From contig JADWOT020000002.1 of NCBI GenBank assembly GCA_036345935.2, positions 1 to 64,000 on the forward strand: a DNA stretch of 64,000 nucleotides. The letters are read 5' to 3'. Source of the DNA: Taenia hydatigena. Lineage: Eukaryota > Platyhelminthes > Cestoda > Cyclophyllidea > Taeniidae. The position numbers and the translations under genes are program-made. Under the pieces are notes generated by a model that was not told where the DNA came from, made no database searches, and saw nothing but the letters and a program-made list of their open reading frames with translations. Below, one piece after another: positions 11,401 to 24,399 of the stretch (position 1 is its first letter; every line of letters begins with the position of its first letter).

Positions 11401-13788
11401 GCCAAAAATAGTCCAGCTCGTTAGGTTGCACCAATGCGTTGCAGTAGTACCTTTAAAAATGTGTCTTGGCACTCAACCTAAGCTCGCCGTCTTCTGATAT
11501 GGCGAATCAAAAGTGAGAATAATCTTTTTCATTGCATCAACTGAGACTCAAAACTGCAAGCTATGAAGTAGGCCAGTAAAAATTAGTTCAAACTACTTTA
11601 AAATTAGTGCAATTTTTCAGTGGCATATAATTATCCATCTAAGGTGCTTGTACCTGCGCTAAATTAGCGAAGCAATAGTTGCGGCTTCCATGCTATGGCA
11701 TTTTCTGTCAGTCGCAGCCGATCCTGATCCTTTCTTTCAAAACACGGTGCATCACCGGAGCATCAGTAGTGGAGTCTGCTCCTAAGTTTACTACAAATGG
11801 TCAAAAATAGTTCATAATTTCTGCTAGGTATTAGACCAACAATTGGAATTTAGGATTGCATGTGTTCAATGTAGCATCTTCAACTTCATTTGGAGCACTT
11901 TTTATGAATTAGCACCAATGGTGAAGATTGTCTGTCTTAGGGCGGTTTGTGATGTGTGAGGCAGATTTACCCCTACTAACAAATTCCTACCTGCCAATAG
12001 TTTTGCACGTGTATTAGTTGCACTTTGATACAATGAGTGCAGCTTAGTTCAGTGACCTCTTTATTCTTACCAATAAATCTATCAGCTTTGTTGACTAAGT
12101 GGTATGCATGCTTGTCTAAAAGCACTCACTAGGCGAGAAGCGGCCGGAAAGTGTTGGCTTCGTGTTGAAGGGATGTCATCGTCTCTCAAGGAGGATACTT
12201 ACCCTGAATTCGTGTGGCCTCTTTAATAATCACTGCGCCGTAAAACTTGTCATGAGCCAACTCGCCTACTCGTTCCAAGTACATCAACGCCAAAGTGGGA
12301 ATGAGAACCATTGCACTCAAGGCATAAGAACGCTGCACTTTTCTTCACCAATGCTGTAGGTAGTGCTAACCACACATTTGTGTATTCATTTGAATGCTGA
12401 GATGCTCGATTATTTGCATAACTAACTGATGAGCATTTCGAATTCTTCTTCCCCAACTTAAAGCAATTCAGAATGCATAAGTATGCGTGCATTCATAACT
12501 TGAATTTCCGATTCGATACCTAAACAAAGAAACATTCATTTGCTAATGTTTGCTATCAGGTTTATAGCACAACTACCACCACGATGCAGATGGACGGGCT
12601 GGCTTCATTGATTGTGGAAATAGGTTCCATCAAACTAAAGGCTATTACTCTTCCGCAAGTTTAATTTCATTACCTCAGAACTTCCTTACAACAGCACAGT
12701 GATCTCGCGTCGCTGCCATCTAAGTAGAGGCGCAGATTGGCGTAACATCATCTCAGTATTTGGGAAGCGAGCGGTCCCAACACCACCACCAGCATTCCGT
12801 ACTTCCTGCTGACAGTCATGTCACCAGACAGATAAGGATAGCGCCTGTTTACCGGCATTGGCACGTGATTAACATGGAAGCAGCCATTTAAAGGACTAAG
12901 TGCTCAGACTTTTTAACAATGTCATGAATGAGGACCCAATTTTCGATACTTGCTGATTGACGACTGTTCAGTAAATTTAATCCACAAAGAGTACGCCTTG
13001 TGGTAAAAGCAAGTTTGTTCCATGCACGGATAGGCGAATACTTGCGCATCCTTTCAGAGCAAATGGTGTCTCACTTTGCAATGGCTTTGACTAGGATACG
13101 GGGTATGCGATGCAATTACAATTTAGCAATCCTCTAATAATAGATCCAAGTAGGGTGAGTAGGAATTATTTAGCATGGCATTTACTGTTTATTCCATAGC
13201 ATCTTTATTTTGTGTAAAACTGAGAAGCGCCTTAAGCGCTTTTACAACCACCCCAAATACAGCTTTGATGAACGAGCTCAATTTGGCCTCATGTCAGTAA
13301 ATTTGATTTGTGGACAGGAGCCACTGCCATTTCCACTTTACAGAGGCTCTAGTGTTCGAAGAGAAACTAGCGATAAGAAGTTCACTATAAATGGCACTCT
13401 TACCGATAGTTTACCTAGGTGTATTTATCATCGTTTGAAATCGTCCCACCCAATTTTGGGTTTCAAAATGCTTTTTTCCGTATGCATCACTTAGTTGACA
13501 CGACTTGTCTGACAAGCAAATTAAAATAGAAGATTTCAATTTGTTGAAGTACTTTGTTGTAAAATGGTCCTGAGCCATCCTGCGTGAAAGCATGTTGATT
13601 GATATGGAGTTGTTAACCAATCCCACCATTAACCTACGCTCCTTATCAAGACCACCACCGCGTCAGACACTTTGGCTTAAAGCCGGGCCATCGGCCTCTG
13701 TGACTGCTGATATGGGATTTTCACATATAGACGGAGGAAAGGGCTCCATACTAGTCTAAATCCTACTTAGTGCAGAGTTTGGACAAAA
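8439..13788. other. no gene recognised
   Basis: About 5.3 kb upstream of T-box copy A. I see only short open frames without motifs, splice support or a second copy in the window. The first several hundred bases must hold the promoter of copy A if it was ever active, but no specific element could be identified. Confidence 0.5.
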
Positions 13789-14343
13789 ATGGAAATTTCC
13801 TGCCTTATACCTAGGTGGCTGCAATGTCTCACTCCTTGTCACTCCTCTTCGGACACAAGTCTACTTCCACGTGCTGTGGCACCCACTCACTGTTGCCGAA
13901 ACTCTCCCGTACCGCATCACACCACACCACATCGCACCAGACCACATACCACAGTGCTGCGTAGTGCCCAATGGGCAGGGGGTAAGCGGCATTCAACGCG
14001 AATGTCATTGGACCAAAATGTGTTCTTGCTGCTTGCAAACGTAGACCACTGAGCTACTTAAATGGGTGAATTTGACAGTAGAGGGAATTGGCGGAGTAGG
14101 AGCGGTGGTCAGTGGAATGGTGTTGTTGGGGCACGAGTGAAGTTGTGAAGGAGAGAGATGGTAGAGTGAGTGAAGCATGAGGGATGAGGGTGATCACGGT
14201 GCTGCAGTGTGGAGGGAATTTATGATGTGCTCAATGTTGAGGTGAGTAGATGTGGTGAGAGGTTGGTGGGTAGAGGAGGCGGAGGGCAAGCGGAGGGTGG
14301 GTGGGGAGGACAGGGGTAGACAAAACGGAAGAGCGAGAGGCGT

Positions 14344-14425
14344 GGCGCGGTGGCCAAGTGGTTAGGGCGATGGAATGCTAATCCATTGGGGCTTCCCCGC
14401 GTGAGTTTGGGTCTCACCTCCTTCG
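14344..14425 (+). pseudogene. tRNA-Ser(GCT)-like sequence
   Basis: The 82-base cloverleaf has the long variable arm of serine tRNAs (GGGG-CTT-CCCC). The anticodon stem is perfect (ATGGA/TCCAT) around loop ATGCTAA, giving anticodon GCT. The D-arm start TGGCCAAGTGG is a good A box and the T stem is perfect (GTGAG/CTCAC). Against function, the acceptor stem (GGCGCGG with CTCCTTC) has two mismatches, and the T loop is TTTGGGT rather than TTCRANT, which spoils the B box. It is best read as a tRNA pseudogene or the head of a SINE. Confidence 0.75.
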
Positions 14426-14589
14426 TGCGGCTGCTTATTGCCCACCTAGCTACTGCGCCGTTTATTGCACTTCGAGTGGCTTGCTTTGCTTCGCTCGCAT
14501 TGTCGTTGTTGTGGATGACTTCCCACCGCATTGGGCCTGTGTAGTGGCGTGTGGGGCAGAGGGCGCCGTACCAATAATGGTAAAGGCAT

Positions 14590-14635
14590 GCCGCGACCCG
14601 GGCTCGAACCGCTCTCCCAACTGAGCTATCACGGC
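14590..14635 (-). repeat. shortened tRNA-like sequence without anticodon arm
   Basis: On the minus strand it reads GCCGTGATAGCTCAGTTGGG, then AGAGC, then directly GGTTCGAGCCC, and closes with an acceptor partner ending CGCGGC. The acceptor stem pairs, and the D arm (A box) and T loop (B box) are near consensus. The whole anticodon arm and the variable region are missing, so it is 46 bases long. It cannot be a decoding tRNA. Both RNA polymerase III boxes survive, only about 20 bases apart. Confidence 0.7.
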
Positions 14636-14775
14636 GACGCGCCGTCGCGACGCGTTGCCATCCATTACTTCTACACAACACCGCCCTCATTGCCTACCAC
14701 CCTCTTCACATGCGTGCTGCTCGTGTGCCCATCCTTCCCCCCGCTTTCTTTGATGCTATCGTGCACAGAAAAGAT

Positions 14776-17700
14776 TCCCAGTCTTCTCACTTACAAATGC
14801 CCCTCTGACAATCCGATTACAATCTGTATGAGATCAACAAACTTTCAATGCACATGTCTCGAAGAGTTACTCTAGGCAATGAAAAGGACTAACATCTGAA
14901 AAATGCATACATTGCCTTAGGTTGCTTCATTTAAATACAAGCTACAATCAGGCTTCAACAGTGAGCCAGACGACATCCCATCATTGGAACGTGGAATTAA
15001 TTGAATAAAAGACCTCAAGACGTTCTTGTTGGTCGACGCAACGAAGCCGTGAAGCAAACCAGCTTTAACTTGAATCCATGCAGCAATGCGGTTTCGAGGT
15101 CAAAACGAGCCAATACGCATGCCGTGTCATTTGATGACTACCACCACGGATAACTTACCTTGCCGTGAAATCCCCTTTATCAAAACTTTGCGAGACGCAT
15201 GACAGCCCTTAATATTTTGGCAGAATCGTCAAGCACAGGTGGAGCATTGCATAACCATGATCCGCTTTGGTTCTGTGATTCAAATGCTGCTTCATTAATA
15301 TTGCTAATCTATCTTGCTCACCAATTTGCCCTTAACCTGCCTGATTACACACTCGATGTTAACTAGGAATAAGGAAGCTATTTATTTGCAGTATTTCGCC
15401 ACTTATAATAGGATTTATTGCGGCATTGAACCTGAAAGAAACTGCCAATGAGCCGCTTTCAACATGAGACACTACACTCTTGTTTATAAAACACCCTACG
15501 CAATCGTCCATTTATCAGTAAATGCTCTGATTCGCACTAGAACCACCTCATTTTGGTGCTCTTTTGGTAACGCTGAGATGTGCGAGTTCACTACTAGCTG
15601 CGCTGTACAGAAAACTGTTCTCAATCCATTCGATGCGAAGAGTGCCTGCTTCGTGTGTTTTGCGATGATGTATGGGTGCGCCTGACGCGAACGACGCACA
15701 TGCAGAAGGCTAGTGCCTGAGTGATGGCAGGTCGACAACACCTGAAAATCGTCACCCTGGCCTAGGAAGAACGTCACGTTGACTGGCGGGCAGGACGCAT
15801 GTGTGGTCGTCTTAGCCTGCCCCCACCAATCTTGGCAAATAAGTGAACCAATAACAGTGGTAAGAAAAGCCAGAGATGGTCTCAGAATGTCCTTTCCATT
15901 ACTACAAAGTAAGAACTTCGCGTATTTTTTATGACTGTTTTAAATCCACAAACCAGTTGCTGAATCGCCTACACCCCTACTCTCCACTTGCCATTGATGC
16001 ACCGGCTGGGTGTCGGACATCGACTGCGGCTTTTAGTGATGCTCCTTTCCGTGAAAGGCGAAGAGAACGCAAAGCAGAGAGCAGCACCAATGCAGGCGAG
16101 GAAGAGCTTCAAAGAGATGCTTAAGGGCTCCCCACTGACAAAAAACTATGCACTATGAACTATCGCAATTTGCGCCTACATAACTAAGTGCTAAATTCCA
16201 CTGATTTATGTGTCAGCACTGCAGCATGATAATCTATGGTTGCCGAATGGGACAATTATTTTATAAATGCGAACATCTATCCAGGGAAGTTTTAACTGAA
16301 TGAATTTTGATAATAACTGCTGAAGTGGGATGAAATCCAGCCGTGGGTCCATTGACATCTGCTCATTAGGAGACATTGCCAAGTTTTGTCGACGCCATTT
16401 GCAGAATTAGAGCATGAATAAGTAACGATGTAGAACGGTCGCTGACATCAATTTGATCCTGCTCATGACGGTATCGCTAAAGCTACTGATGGTATGCACA
16501 TTTTTGTGCCTATATTTAATTCACTCGAAGGACTCTTATCAAAAAGTCCTCAAAGCTAATGTGATTTGATTAAAACCAATTCAATGTAGTGAAGCTAACG
16601 TAAGGTAAACCGATGATTTACACACGGCTAAATGTTGACTGTTGCATTGCAAAGCACTGGATGAAAATAGTGTTACATTTGCAAGTGGGGAGTAAAGAGG
16701 CTGCTATTAAATCAGACAGAAGCTGCTTACTAGCTGAGACTCCTGACAGTACGGTGTGTGCAGCCTATGCGATGTTCATTCCATCTGATCCACGTCAACC
16801 TGAGCTTAAAAGGCTGAATCAAAACCACTGAATTTCCCCCTCTGTAAGCGTCCTGTTAATCCTTTGTGCACTTCTGCAGGGATCACTCTTAATAACAAAG
16901 ACGACAATGTCTTCCATGACTCTGATATCGGCCGATGTTGTTCAGCTTGTTATCGATAACTAAGAGCGGTCTCTTATTAGTGACCATTTTACTAAAATGG
17001 AAAAGTAGTGAGGATGTTGAAGTGCACTAAGTAACTTCATTACCTATCAGAACATGCCTTTCTAGGCTCACAAGCCTTCAGCGTCAACAGGTGAGCAGCC
17101 TTTCAGTTCAGGGTAAGAGCCCAACCAGCCATCATCCTAAAGAAACTCTGCGCAATAAAATCAACGATCTCAGTCAGCTGATCATGTGTGCAACTAGTAA
17201 GCCTCAGAACATTTGCCTGCCATCAACTTCCTAGAACCCAAACTATTATTTAAACTCTACACCCTTATATTGGACACCTAGCGTTGTTAGACGCTTGAAT
17301 TAGGCTTTGGGGAATACGAGAAGCAGCGTTTTTAGCGCTTTTTGTTTAGAAATCACTGCTGTCAAGAAATGCGCATCTGCTACTTGGGTTCAGTAGCAGA
17401 TGCAAGATTCTACGATCGAGCATCAATATCTGGGCAGGTATCGCAAGAGGGACCCTCCGGGTATCAACGCAGCCTTAATAAGATCAAAAATGCCACGGCA
17501 GTGGATTCGAGGACAGTGCATAACGATCCAAAGTGAAGAGGCTTTCGTTAGCACTTGCAATTAGTACGGGCGGCAGAACATCGGTTACGCTGATGCATCG
17601 AAACAAACGCAGCGATTCCTCGAAAGGGTAAAAACCAAAATGAACGAAACAAATAATTTAATAATGCAGTTGACGAGACATATTCACAAAATATGGGTTG

Positions 17701-17831
17701 GAATTTGTTAAATTGTACCAGTCAATCGATAGGATTTACGATGGGAGTGATGTATAAGATATTTGGAAAGACGGAGGGGAGATGTGGAAGGGTGGCGAAA
17801 CCGGTATTAGGGGGAGTCGTGCTCACAGGAT
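14776..17831. other. no gene recognised
   Basis: Only short frames without motif or splice support occur here. The plus-strand frames near 15464-15685 and 16613-16831 have no features that set them apart from chance. Confidence 0.5.
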
Positions 17832-17904
17832 AGCGGTGTGGCCTAATAGATAGGGCGTCTGCCTCCTAAGTAAAAGATTACGGGTTCGAGTCCCCTCACC
17901 GGTG
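17832..17904 (+). repeat. tRNA-Arg(CCT)-like SINE head
   Basis: A nearly complete cloverleaf: acceptor AGCGGTG with CACCGGT (one mismatch), D arm GGCCTAATAGATAGGGC, anticodon loop CTCCTAA (anticodon CCT) on a stem with one mismatch, and T loop TTCGAGT with a mismatched T stem (ACGGG/CCCCT). The resemblance to arginine tRNA is clear, and both pol III boxes look intact. The stem mismatches and the related copy at 56976-57054 argue for a tRNA-derived repeat rather than a working gene. A purine-rich leader precedes it (17745-17825). No 3' tail or target-site duplication was recognised. Confidence 0.7.
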
Positions 17905-20900
17905 CTTTGCTGTCGACTTCGCTAATCTAATCGTTTTCCTTTTGGTGACGTTGGTGAGGATCCAGTAATAAGGGATGCAATGTGTCAAATTCAACACCTC
18001 TTACTCTCCATACCTTCCCATTCTGTGAGCGGGCTCAGATTCTACCGCATGCGTGTTCGAATGCACGTAGCTTATAAAGGCATGTAAAGTGGCAGAAGTT
18101 ATGAAGCTGACCGTATGTGACAGTATTGTCCACAAAAATTTGACCTCGAATAGGATAACCATGACTCACATGTGTTAACAAAAGACCATAAAATGCCTAG
18201 ATTGGCAATCGCCTGTTGTTTCATCAATTAAGTGGTCCCTTGTATTTCGTCGGTTCGCCAGCCGACTATAAGTAGATGTTCATTGCAAAGCAGTTGATCG
18301 GAATGGATTAGAACGGATTGAATACGAGCTAGATGCATGTTAGCAGCTCCTCAAAGATGTTGGTTAGAAGTGTAGACGCAACTTAATTGCTTGATATTCC
18401 GAATTTAAATTACGAACACCATTTCCTTTGATTCATTTCTCCATCCGTTAATAATGACTGCAATAATTAATGTCCGACGGGCGTTAGGCACCCCAAGTTG
18501 TACAGTGATTCTCCCTTGCAGAAGTGCACAAGGTTTACCGGATGGGTTATACAGTCATAGTGGTAATATCTATACCCATTTTCTAAATATCTTATTTGGC
18601 TGATAATACAAATCATACCCATAGCACAGCTACACTCACTTATGCAAGTAGGATGCCCATACGTCGAATACTTATTTTTTGGGCATTGACTAACAAATGC
18701 TACTTTCGGTGCTTTTAACCGATACATGCGTTCCTAGTGCGACATCGCATGGAGCACACGTCCATGGTTAGACGGGCATGTTTAACTCTGTGAAGTTGGT
18801 TGTGATCAAATGCGGATAAGAGCATTGCGGTCTTCTCATGCAGACAAGAACTGCACTCACTGAATTGCAATTTTAGAATCATCCTCAGCCATCAGGTTAG
18901 GTCGCGCGTAACTGCACTTTGAATTCTCAGAGCAGTTATAGCGCTCTATTGAGACAGATTGCGATCAGTAAGCAGAATTCATGAGTGCGCCTAAAATTTT
19001 GTTTACTGATTGATATTTGCTCCTGGATGATTGGGAAAAGTTAGGAGCTTGAGGCTAACACGGAAAAGTAGAAGGCAAGGTTTGATGGCCAAAAGTTAAC
19101 CGAATGAAAAGGGCAAGCAGGTATTTCTAATAATAATGCTATCATTAAAATATATTTTGAAAAGTTTAAGTTCGAAACACTAAATTTCTATTGCGCAACA
19201 TCGGAACGTTTGAGCATAACCAAATGGTCAGATTTGCTCCTTATACCGGCGCTAAGGGGTCAAAGTTTTAACTGGAGAAGGCAAGGAATTGATGTTTCAT
19301 TATTGGCTCCTATTAACGTGCTATGGTTTTTCATTAGCAGTGTCAAGCATTGTTTTGGTATTGACGAGACTTGGAACGAAGGACAAAAACTTAGTGGATG
19401 GATGTTAAAAATGAATATAGGCGATTAATAAATACAAACGCAACAGTTGAAACGTAAAAAGAAGTTGAAAACAAGGCAGGCAATCTGTGTGTAAATGAGC
19501 AACGTGTTCTGAGAAAGCTATGGGCAGAAAACAAACCCAGATTTTTGCAGGAATCTAGATTTTAGCATCGTTGGGAAAGTAGCCATGTTAATCGCATAAT
19601 GAGGAAATGAATGCGAGGAGAGCAGGTTTAAAGACAATAAAAATTGTACAAAGATTTTATTTTGATTGACAACTATGTTTGCGATTGACTCGACGTAAGA
19701 CCAAAGAAGACAAAGTGAAGCAGTTGCATTTAAAATCAATCGCGTCATATTTTAAATAAGTGTTTAGTGTTTACTTTTTGGATACCTACCCGGTTGCACA
19801 TTCAATAACCGTCAGTAATGTTTATAGGATCGGGTCGAATGAGCTTATTTCTCAAATGAAGCCAACCAGGATTCATTCTGTCATTCAATTGTGGTTCAGC
19901 AATGGCCGCTATGATGTTCCAATTAAATTAACTACTAAATGCAGCAACTACGTTGCAAGACCTCTCAGTGACATGACATAGCGATAGCAAACACAGATTT
20001 TGCTAATTAAGACCGGCACTTATATTTTTGTCCTTTTAAGGACCGAACACAATGTGCGCCATCTTGCAGGAGCCTAGTCTAGCAGTTGCGGTGATTTGCG
20101 TGAGTGGATGATTTAGCTGTAGAAACGCGGTATCAACACAACATCGCACTATCTCTTTCCCCTTGGCAAACCACCATCATGATAAGAATGCTTTAACCAG
20201 GGATGGCAACTATGATAAGTTCGATTACTAGGTCGGGGCTAGTTTGGCCGCTGTCTTTCCTCGATTAGCTATGGCCAAAATCTACTTTCTTTACTTCAGT
20301 ACAGTCACGCAAAGAAAGTGTTTTCAAGACAGATAATTTCTCTCCTGCCAGCACTTCGGCAGTGGTCACATGATCAAAATTGGTACTCTGCATACAATCC
20401 GTAGTCACGTGATGATAACGTAATACTACCTTTGACTTCTCATTTGCATCGCGTATCAGCTAAAGCAATTAGTCGCCTATTTCGACAGGATCCGCTGTTA
20501 GACTTTTTGTTGATTGGTACCCTCGCTTACTCGCAAGCTAATTTCACCTTCAAATACTCATAACCCTATCCATCACTATCAGTTTTACGCAGCACAAGTA
20601 GTTTTTATTGTCAAAATAATAGTGTGGTCTGGGAAGTCCTGCGTCGTTAATATGCACACATATCAGGGCCATCCATAGGCATTTGCTTTGTTGAAGTCTA
20701 TTTGTTCTGATATCCTGCCCATACAGTGAAAGTCCAGGCATGGCGGCAGTGCTCTAGATGACCAACTTCTTGAGCACAGTATGAACAATAATAAGGCTTG
20801 ATGACGAAAAGCTTCCTTTTGGCACAGCCTTACTGTAGTGGCTGACATTTGACTGACGAATATCGCGTAGTTATACATAAAAGCCTAGTGTCGCAGCTTT

Positions 20901-22440
20901 ATCACCCTACTTCCGTTTTTTTTTAATTGGATGCATTCCCATCGTTCTAATTCAGCTTCACTGCAGTGAGTATATTACACCCCCGTTTCCGTCCCGACTT
21001 ATGGCATCCTTTTCCATTATCGCAATTTTCATAAGTAGCTTTTGCTAAAAGGATGGTTTACATAGCCACAAATACGTTTGCTCACTTAACTGCTCTCGTG
21101 TTCTTCTCTAGTTTATTTAGCTAGCCAGTCACAAAGCTATAATCATCTGTCTGTCTGACTTGCTGGAAATCGCTTTGATCCTACTAATCAGTTCCTTTGA
21201 GGCACTCAATCTGAAGTTTTCGAACAACAACCTTAGGTAAGTCACGTATTTTAAAGTCAGTTCAATTAGGACCACATGCTTAGTTAATTTTTCTGGAGTG
21301 AAAAAGAGTTATTTTCGGGCATGGTGTCATCATTACCTAAGCAGAAATGCGGTATGGATTCGTTGGTGTTTATAGGGCTTAAATGGGATGAGATGTTTTA
21401 TGCCCAAGCAATCAATAGCAATCCAGTCAACGTTGAATCAGTTTTACTTTTAAGATCCATTTATGCTTTTAGCCCTATCTACATACCTCGCCTGGATTCA
21501 GACGCTGCAAATGCGCACAGTCCAACGGTGAATCAGGAAGAGGCGGTGAGAAGTGCTCTATGCGTTTAGAACAAGCTCATGACAACAGGATCTAATCCCT
21601 TGGGGAGTGCGCGTTGTTTTAATGAGTGGAACACTAGATTTCGTAGACCTTTTATTCAGCAAACAAAATGATGATATAAGTGGTGAAAGTTAATTTGTGA
21701 TACAAGGTCAGCAGTCAAGTAATAATCCACTCCACCAGAAACTCAAGCTCAATTCTTCCCTGAGAGTTTATTTTGGCTAGGAATTTCGCCTGGTGAATTG
21801 GGAATTTATGACGACTTACTTCATCGCGTGTGCAGTTAAACAGCTACCGATGAGCACCTTTCTGCCTGCTAAGACTAACCTAAATTTCAAAAAGCCAAGG
21901 AGACTTCCTGGTTTATCAGGCATTCATAAACACTGCTACTATAGGTGCTTTTAAAGAATCCTGATTACAAGGGGATTCGACAAAACATTTAGCTTCAGCC
22001 GAAGCAAAGATATGTCAAATAAAGACCAACTGATTAAATGGTAGAAAATCAGCCCCTTTTTAGAAACCAGTCTTCTAAATCCTCTTTTACTAGGATCATT
22101 GAGGCAGCTGCCATAAAACACTGACAATCAAGAGCCGTCATTCAGGTAGCTAGTGAAATTCGGAAACCATAAACTCAAAATGATACAACCATGGCAAAAC
22201 CATGCAAAGATGGAAATAGGGATTTTACGTCAAACATCAAACGACATCAAGACAATGAAGCTGGTGTTTCCACGCAGTTTGACTAAATTATGCACCCAAG
22301 GAATTATGTGCAATTTTAATGCAATTTAAATGCCAGTGCAACAGTTTTTAAAGGCTGTAAATGGAAGCAATGCAAAATTACGCGTTTTTTAAATGTTAAA
22401 ACCACTACCCTTTAAGTGGAAAGAAGAAGCAACTATCTTT
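17905..22440. other. no gene recognised
   Basis: About 4.5 kb with short frames only. Nothing here shows a domain motif, matched splice sites or a second copy in the window. Confidence 0.5.
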
Positions 22441-22600
22441 CACTCGGGCTCCAGGTTTTACAAATATTTCAAAGACCACCACGACAAGCTCCAATGCACA
22501 CCATCTTCACTGTCGTGCGATGTAATCGGACGTCTGGTTGAGGACTGATCCAGAAGATCTACCTGCTCATTAATCACATTCGCTTCATACTCGGTCACAG

Positions 22601-23587
22601 ATTCTCGTACAACTCACCCTTCTTATGACCAAAATGGATACCGGCATCTGCGGACTGTGCGCAGCGCAATTTAGAAACATTATCTTATTATTTGCACACT
22701 TGGACCATGTGCACCACTGTAGGAGCATTATACTTTTGAATTTAACCTTTCTATGCAACAACACCTTGTATGCCTTGTAAATGAATGCATACATGATCAA
22801 AAGCATGTCTTTATGGAGAAATATGTGTATTAATGCATAGGGGTGTGGAGTTAGGTCGTGAAGAGTTTATTTGTACAGGGTGGGATAATGCCTGTATTAA
22901 TGCAAAAGATGAAGACCTGTGTAAAAAGTGTTTAAATTTGGCGAATCACAGCGCAGGTTCAGCATCTCATTTTAAATGCTTCATATATTATTAGTAAGGT
23001 TGATTCTCAATTGTCCGAATTGCACAAGGCATTACGAAACCCTCGGAATGCTCCTACGTCATCAGAGGGGTGAGAAAACTTGTAAATTCATCATCGTCTT
23101 TTCCATTTAGTTAGCATGCATTTTAAAACTAATACAAGTGCATTCTTTTGAACCTCAAGATTAGCTTGGGAACACAATGTGTGCTTCTGTTGTCGCACTC
23201 ACTTCGAAGACTTTGATTTGCTCATCCGCCATTTCATCGATTCGCATATTTGTGAGTTAGAGTCCATTGACCTTTAGCTCCTTAACTATAGCACTAGCAT
23301 TTCATGCCAACTCCTCCCGAAATTGATTTGCTGTGCCACACTGCAGTCATGCGGATGGAGAATTCAAAAGTACGCCTTCACTGCACAGAATGCTACCTAG
23401 AATTTATGACGCTGGAGGCTTTGGGCGAACACATGCGTTCACATCATTTCTGTAGGTGCTGCTTCATTTATCAGATCAATTTTGCAATAACTGTATGTTG
23501 AAAAGCCTTGGTTTCTTCTACTTTGCAGGTGTTTGGCTCGCAATGCTTGCTTAGAACGCAAGTTGATGCTGTTATCTTACCAAATTT
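22601..23587 (+). CDS. C2H2 zinc-finger protein, five exons shown
   Basis: C2H2 fingers use two Cys and two His to hold zinc and usually bind DNA in the nucleus. Exons: about 22601-22718 (or from the ATG at 22625), 22995-23069, 23165-23251, 23347-23455 and 23529-23587; introns are 276, 95, 95 and 73 bp. The first three junctions and the last donor are phase 1; the 23455/23529 junction is phase 2. Finger 1 is CGLC-x12-H-x4-H. Finger 2 is CPNC-x12-H-x5-H, with the second His encoded across an intron. Finger 3 is CFCC-x12-H-x4-H. Finger 4 is CTEC-x12-H-x3-H. The exact twelve-residue spacing in all four supports real coding sequence. The fifth exon (CLARNACLERKLML...) looks like a decayed finger. 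The frame upstream (22460-22600: HHDKLQC, LINHIRF) hints at further fingers. Neither terminal exon was found. The protein is probably a poly-zinc-finger transcription factor, but the target and orthologue are unknown. Confidence 0.8.
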
Positions 23588-24298
23588 GTGAGTTCTCGGC
23601 AGTCTTTAGCTTATATTTTTACGTAGAACTGGTGGATTAGTAAGCAAAAACAATCACTGATGAAGGTTATTAGTATGCTGCAAAATGATTTTGTGGTAGG
23701 TCTTACATAAGCAGATTTACCTGTGCAAAACCATTTGGGCGTTGCCTGACTGACAATTTAGGGCAAACAATTCATCACGCAACGTCAAATCTCATTGGTA
23801 TCTTAAGCAGGAATAGACAGCGACACGGTTGCATCATGTGACCAATAGTTGAGTGCAATTATAGATGCCACTAGTTTTTAATGCACTGCACACCTAAATG
23901 CGAACATGACAATATGCGCACTCCTTTTTCTATGTTTCAGTGCGATCCAGGAAGCTGCCTTAGTACTCAGCTGTGAGCTTTGCTAGCAGACTTACACTCA
24001 ATAAAGAAATGGGGACCTCAACTTTACTGCTATTATTTTGTTCTGTTTAGTGCTATACGTGGGATGGATTTCCGATAAAATGTTGTAAGACCGAGGTAAA
24101 GATACCAAAACATGTGGTGCTGAGAATAAAGAACATAGAGCATGTGAAAAATGATATGCTTTTTGGGACAAGGATGGTATGCTAAAGACGTTGTTGTCAG
24201 AGGCTGTACTGAGTTTCCCATTGCCGAACTCACAAGCTAATTCTTAGATTTCCACCTGAACGCGGCATGCTTGCTTGCAGAATTTTGCGAAGAAAATT

Positions 24299-24390
24299 AA
24301 AACAGTTTTTAAATGCCCGCATTGGGGCTGTATCTAGCAATCACTACGTAAGCAAAAGTCAGGCACTGCGTCATTTGCGCGTAATTTATA
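24299..24390 (+). pseudogene. degenerate C2H2 finger downstream of the zinc-finger gene
   Basis: The frame FAKKIKTVFKCPHWGC supplies the two Cys, and after a frame change near 24332-24337 it continues YVSKSQALRHLRVIY, which has the finger's Leu and first His; the second His is Tyr. A TAG at the frame change could instead be an acceptor site. It may be a late exon of the gene at 22601-23587 or a decayed finger. Between 23588 and 24299 no clear finger was seen. Confidence 0.4.
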
Positions 24391-24399
24391 CATTTTCCG

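Larger units (their letters stand above)
13900..14775. repeat. strand-asymmetric element bounded by tRNA-like sequences
   Basis: A CAC/CCA-rich tract (13905-13960) is followed by about 280 bases that are very rich in G and poor in C on the plus strand (14060-14340). A tRNA-Ser-like sequence comes next on the plus strand (14344-14425), then an ordinary spacer, then a shortened tRNA-like sequence on the minus strand (14590-14635) and finally a C/T-rich stretch (14650-14770). The composition is thus roughly mirror-symmetric around the two tRNA-like pieces. This suggests one composite repeat, or two tRNA-derived repeats inserted head to head. Confidence 0.5.

Noticed and set aside
14220..14690. 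156-codon minus-strand open frame
   Set aside because: It reads through both tRNA-like sequences and the skewed G/C tract. Its VIAQLGER-like relatives are typical by-products of tRNA genes read as protein.
17832..17904. Functional tRNA-Arg(CCT) gene
   Set aside because: Mismatches in the acceptor, anticodon and T stems and a related decayed copy elsewhere favour a SINE head.
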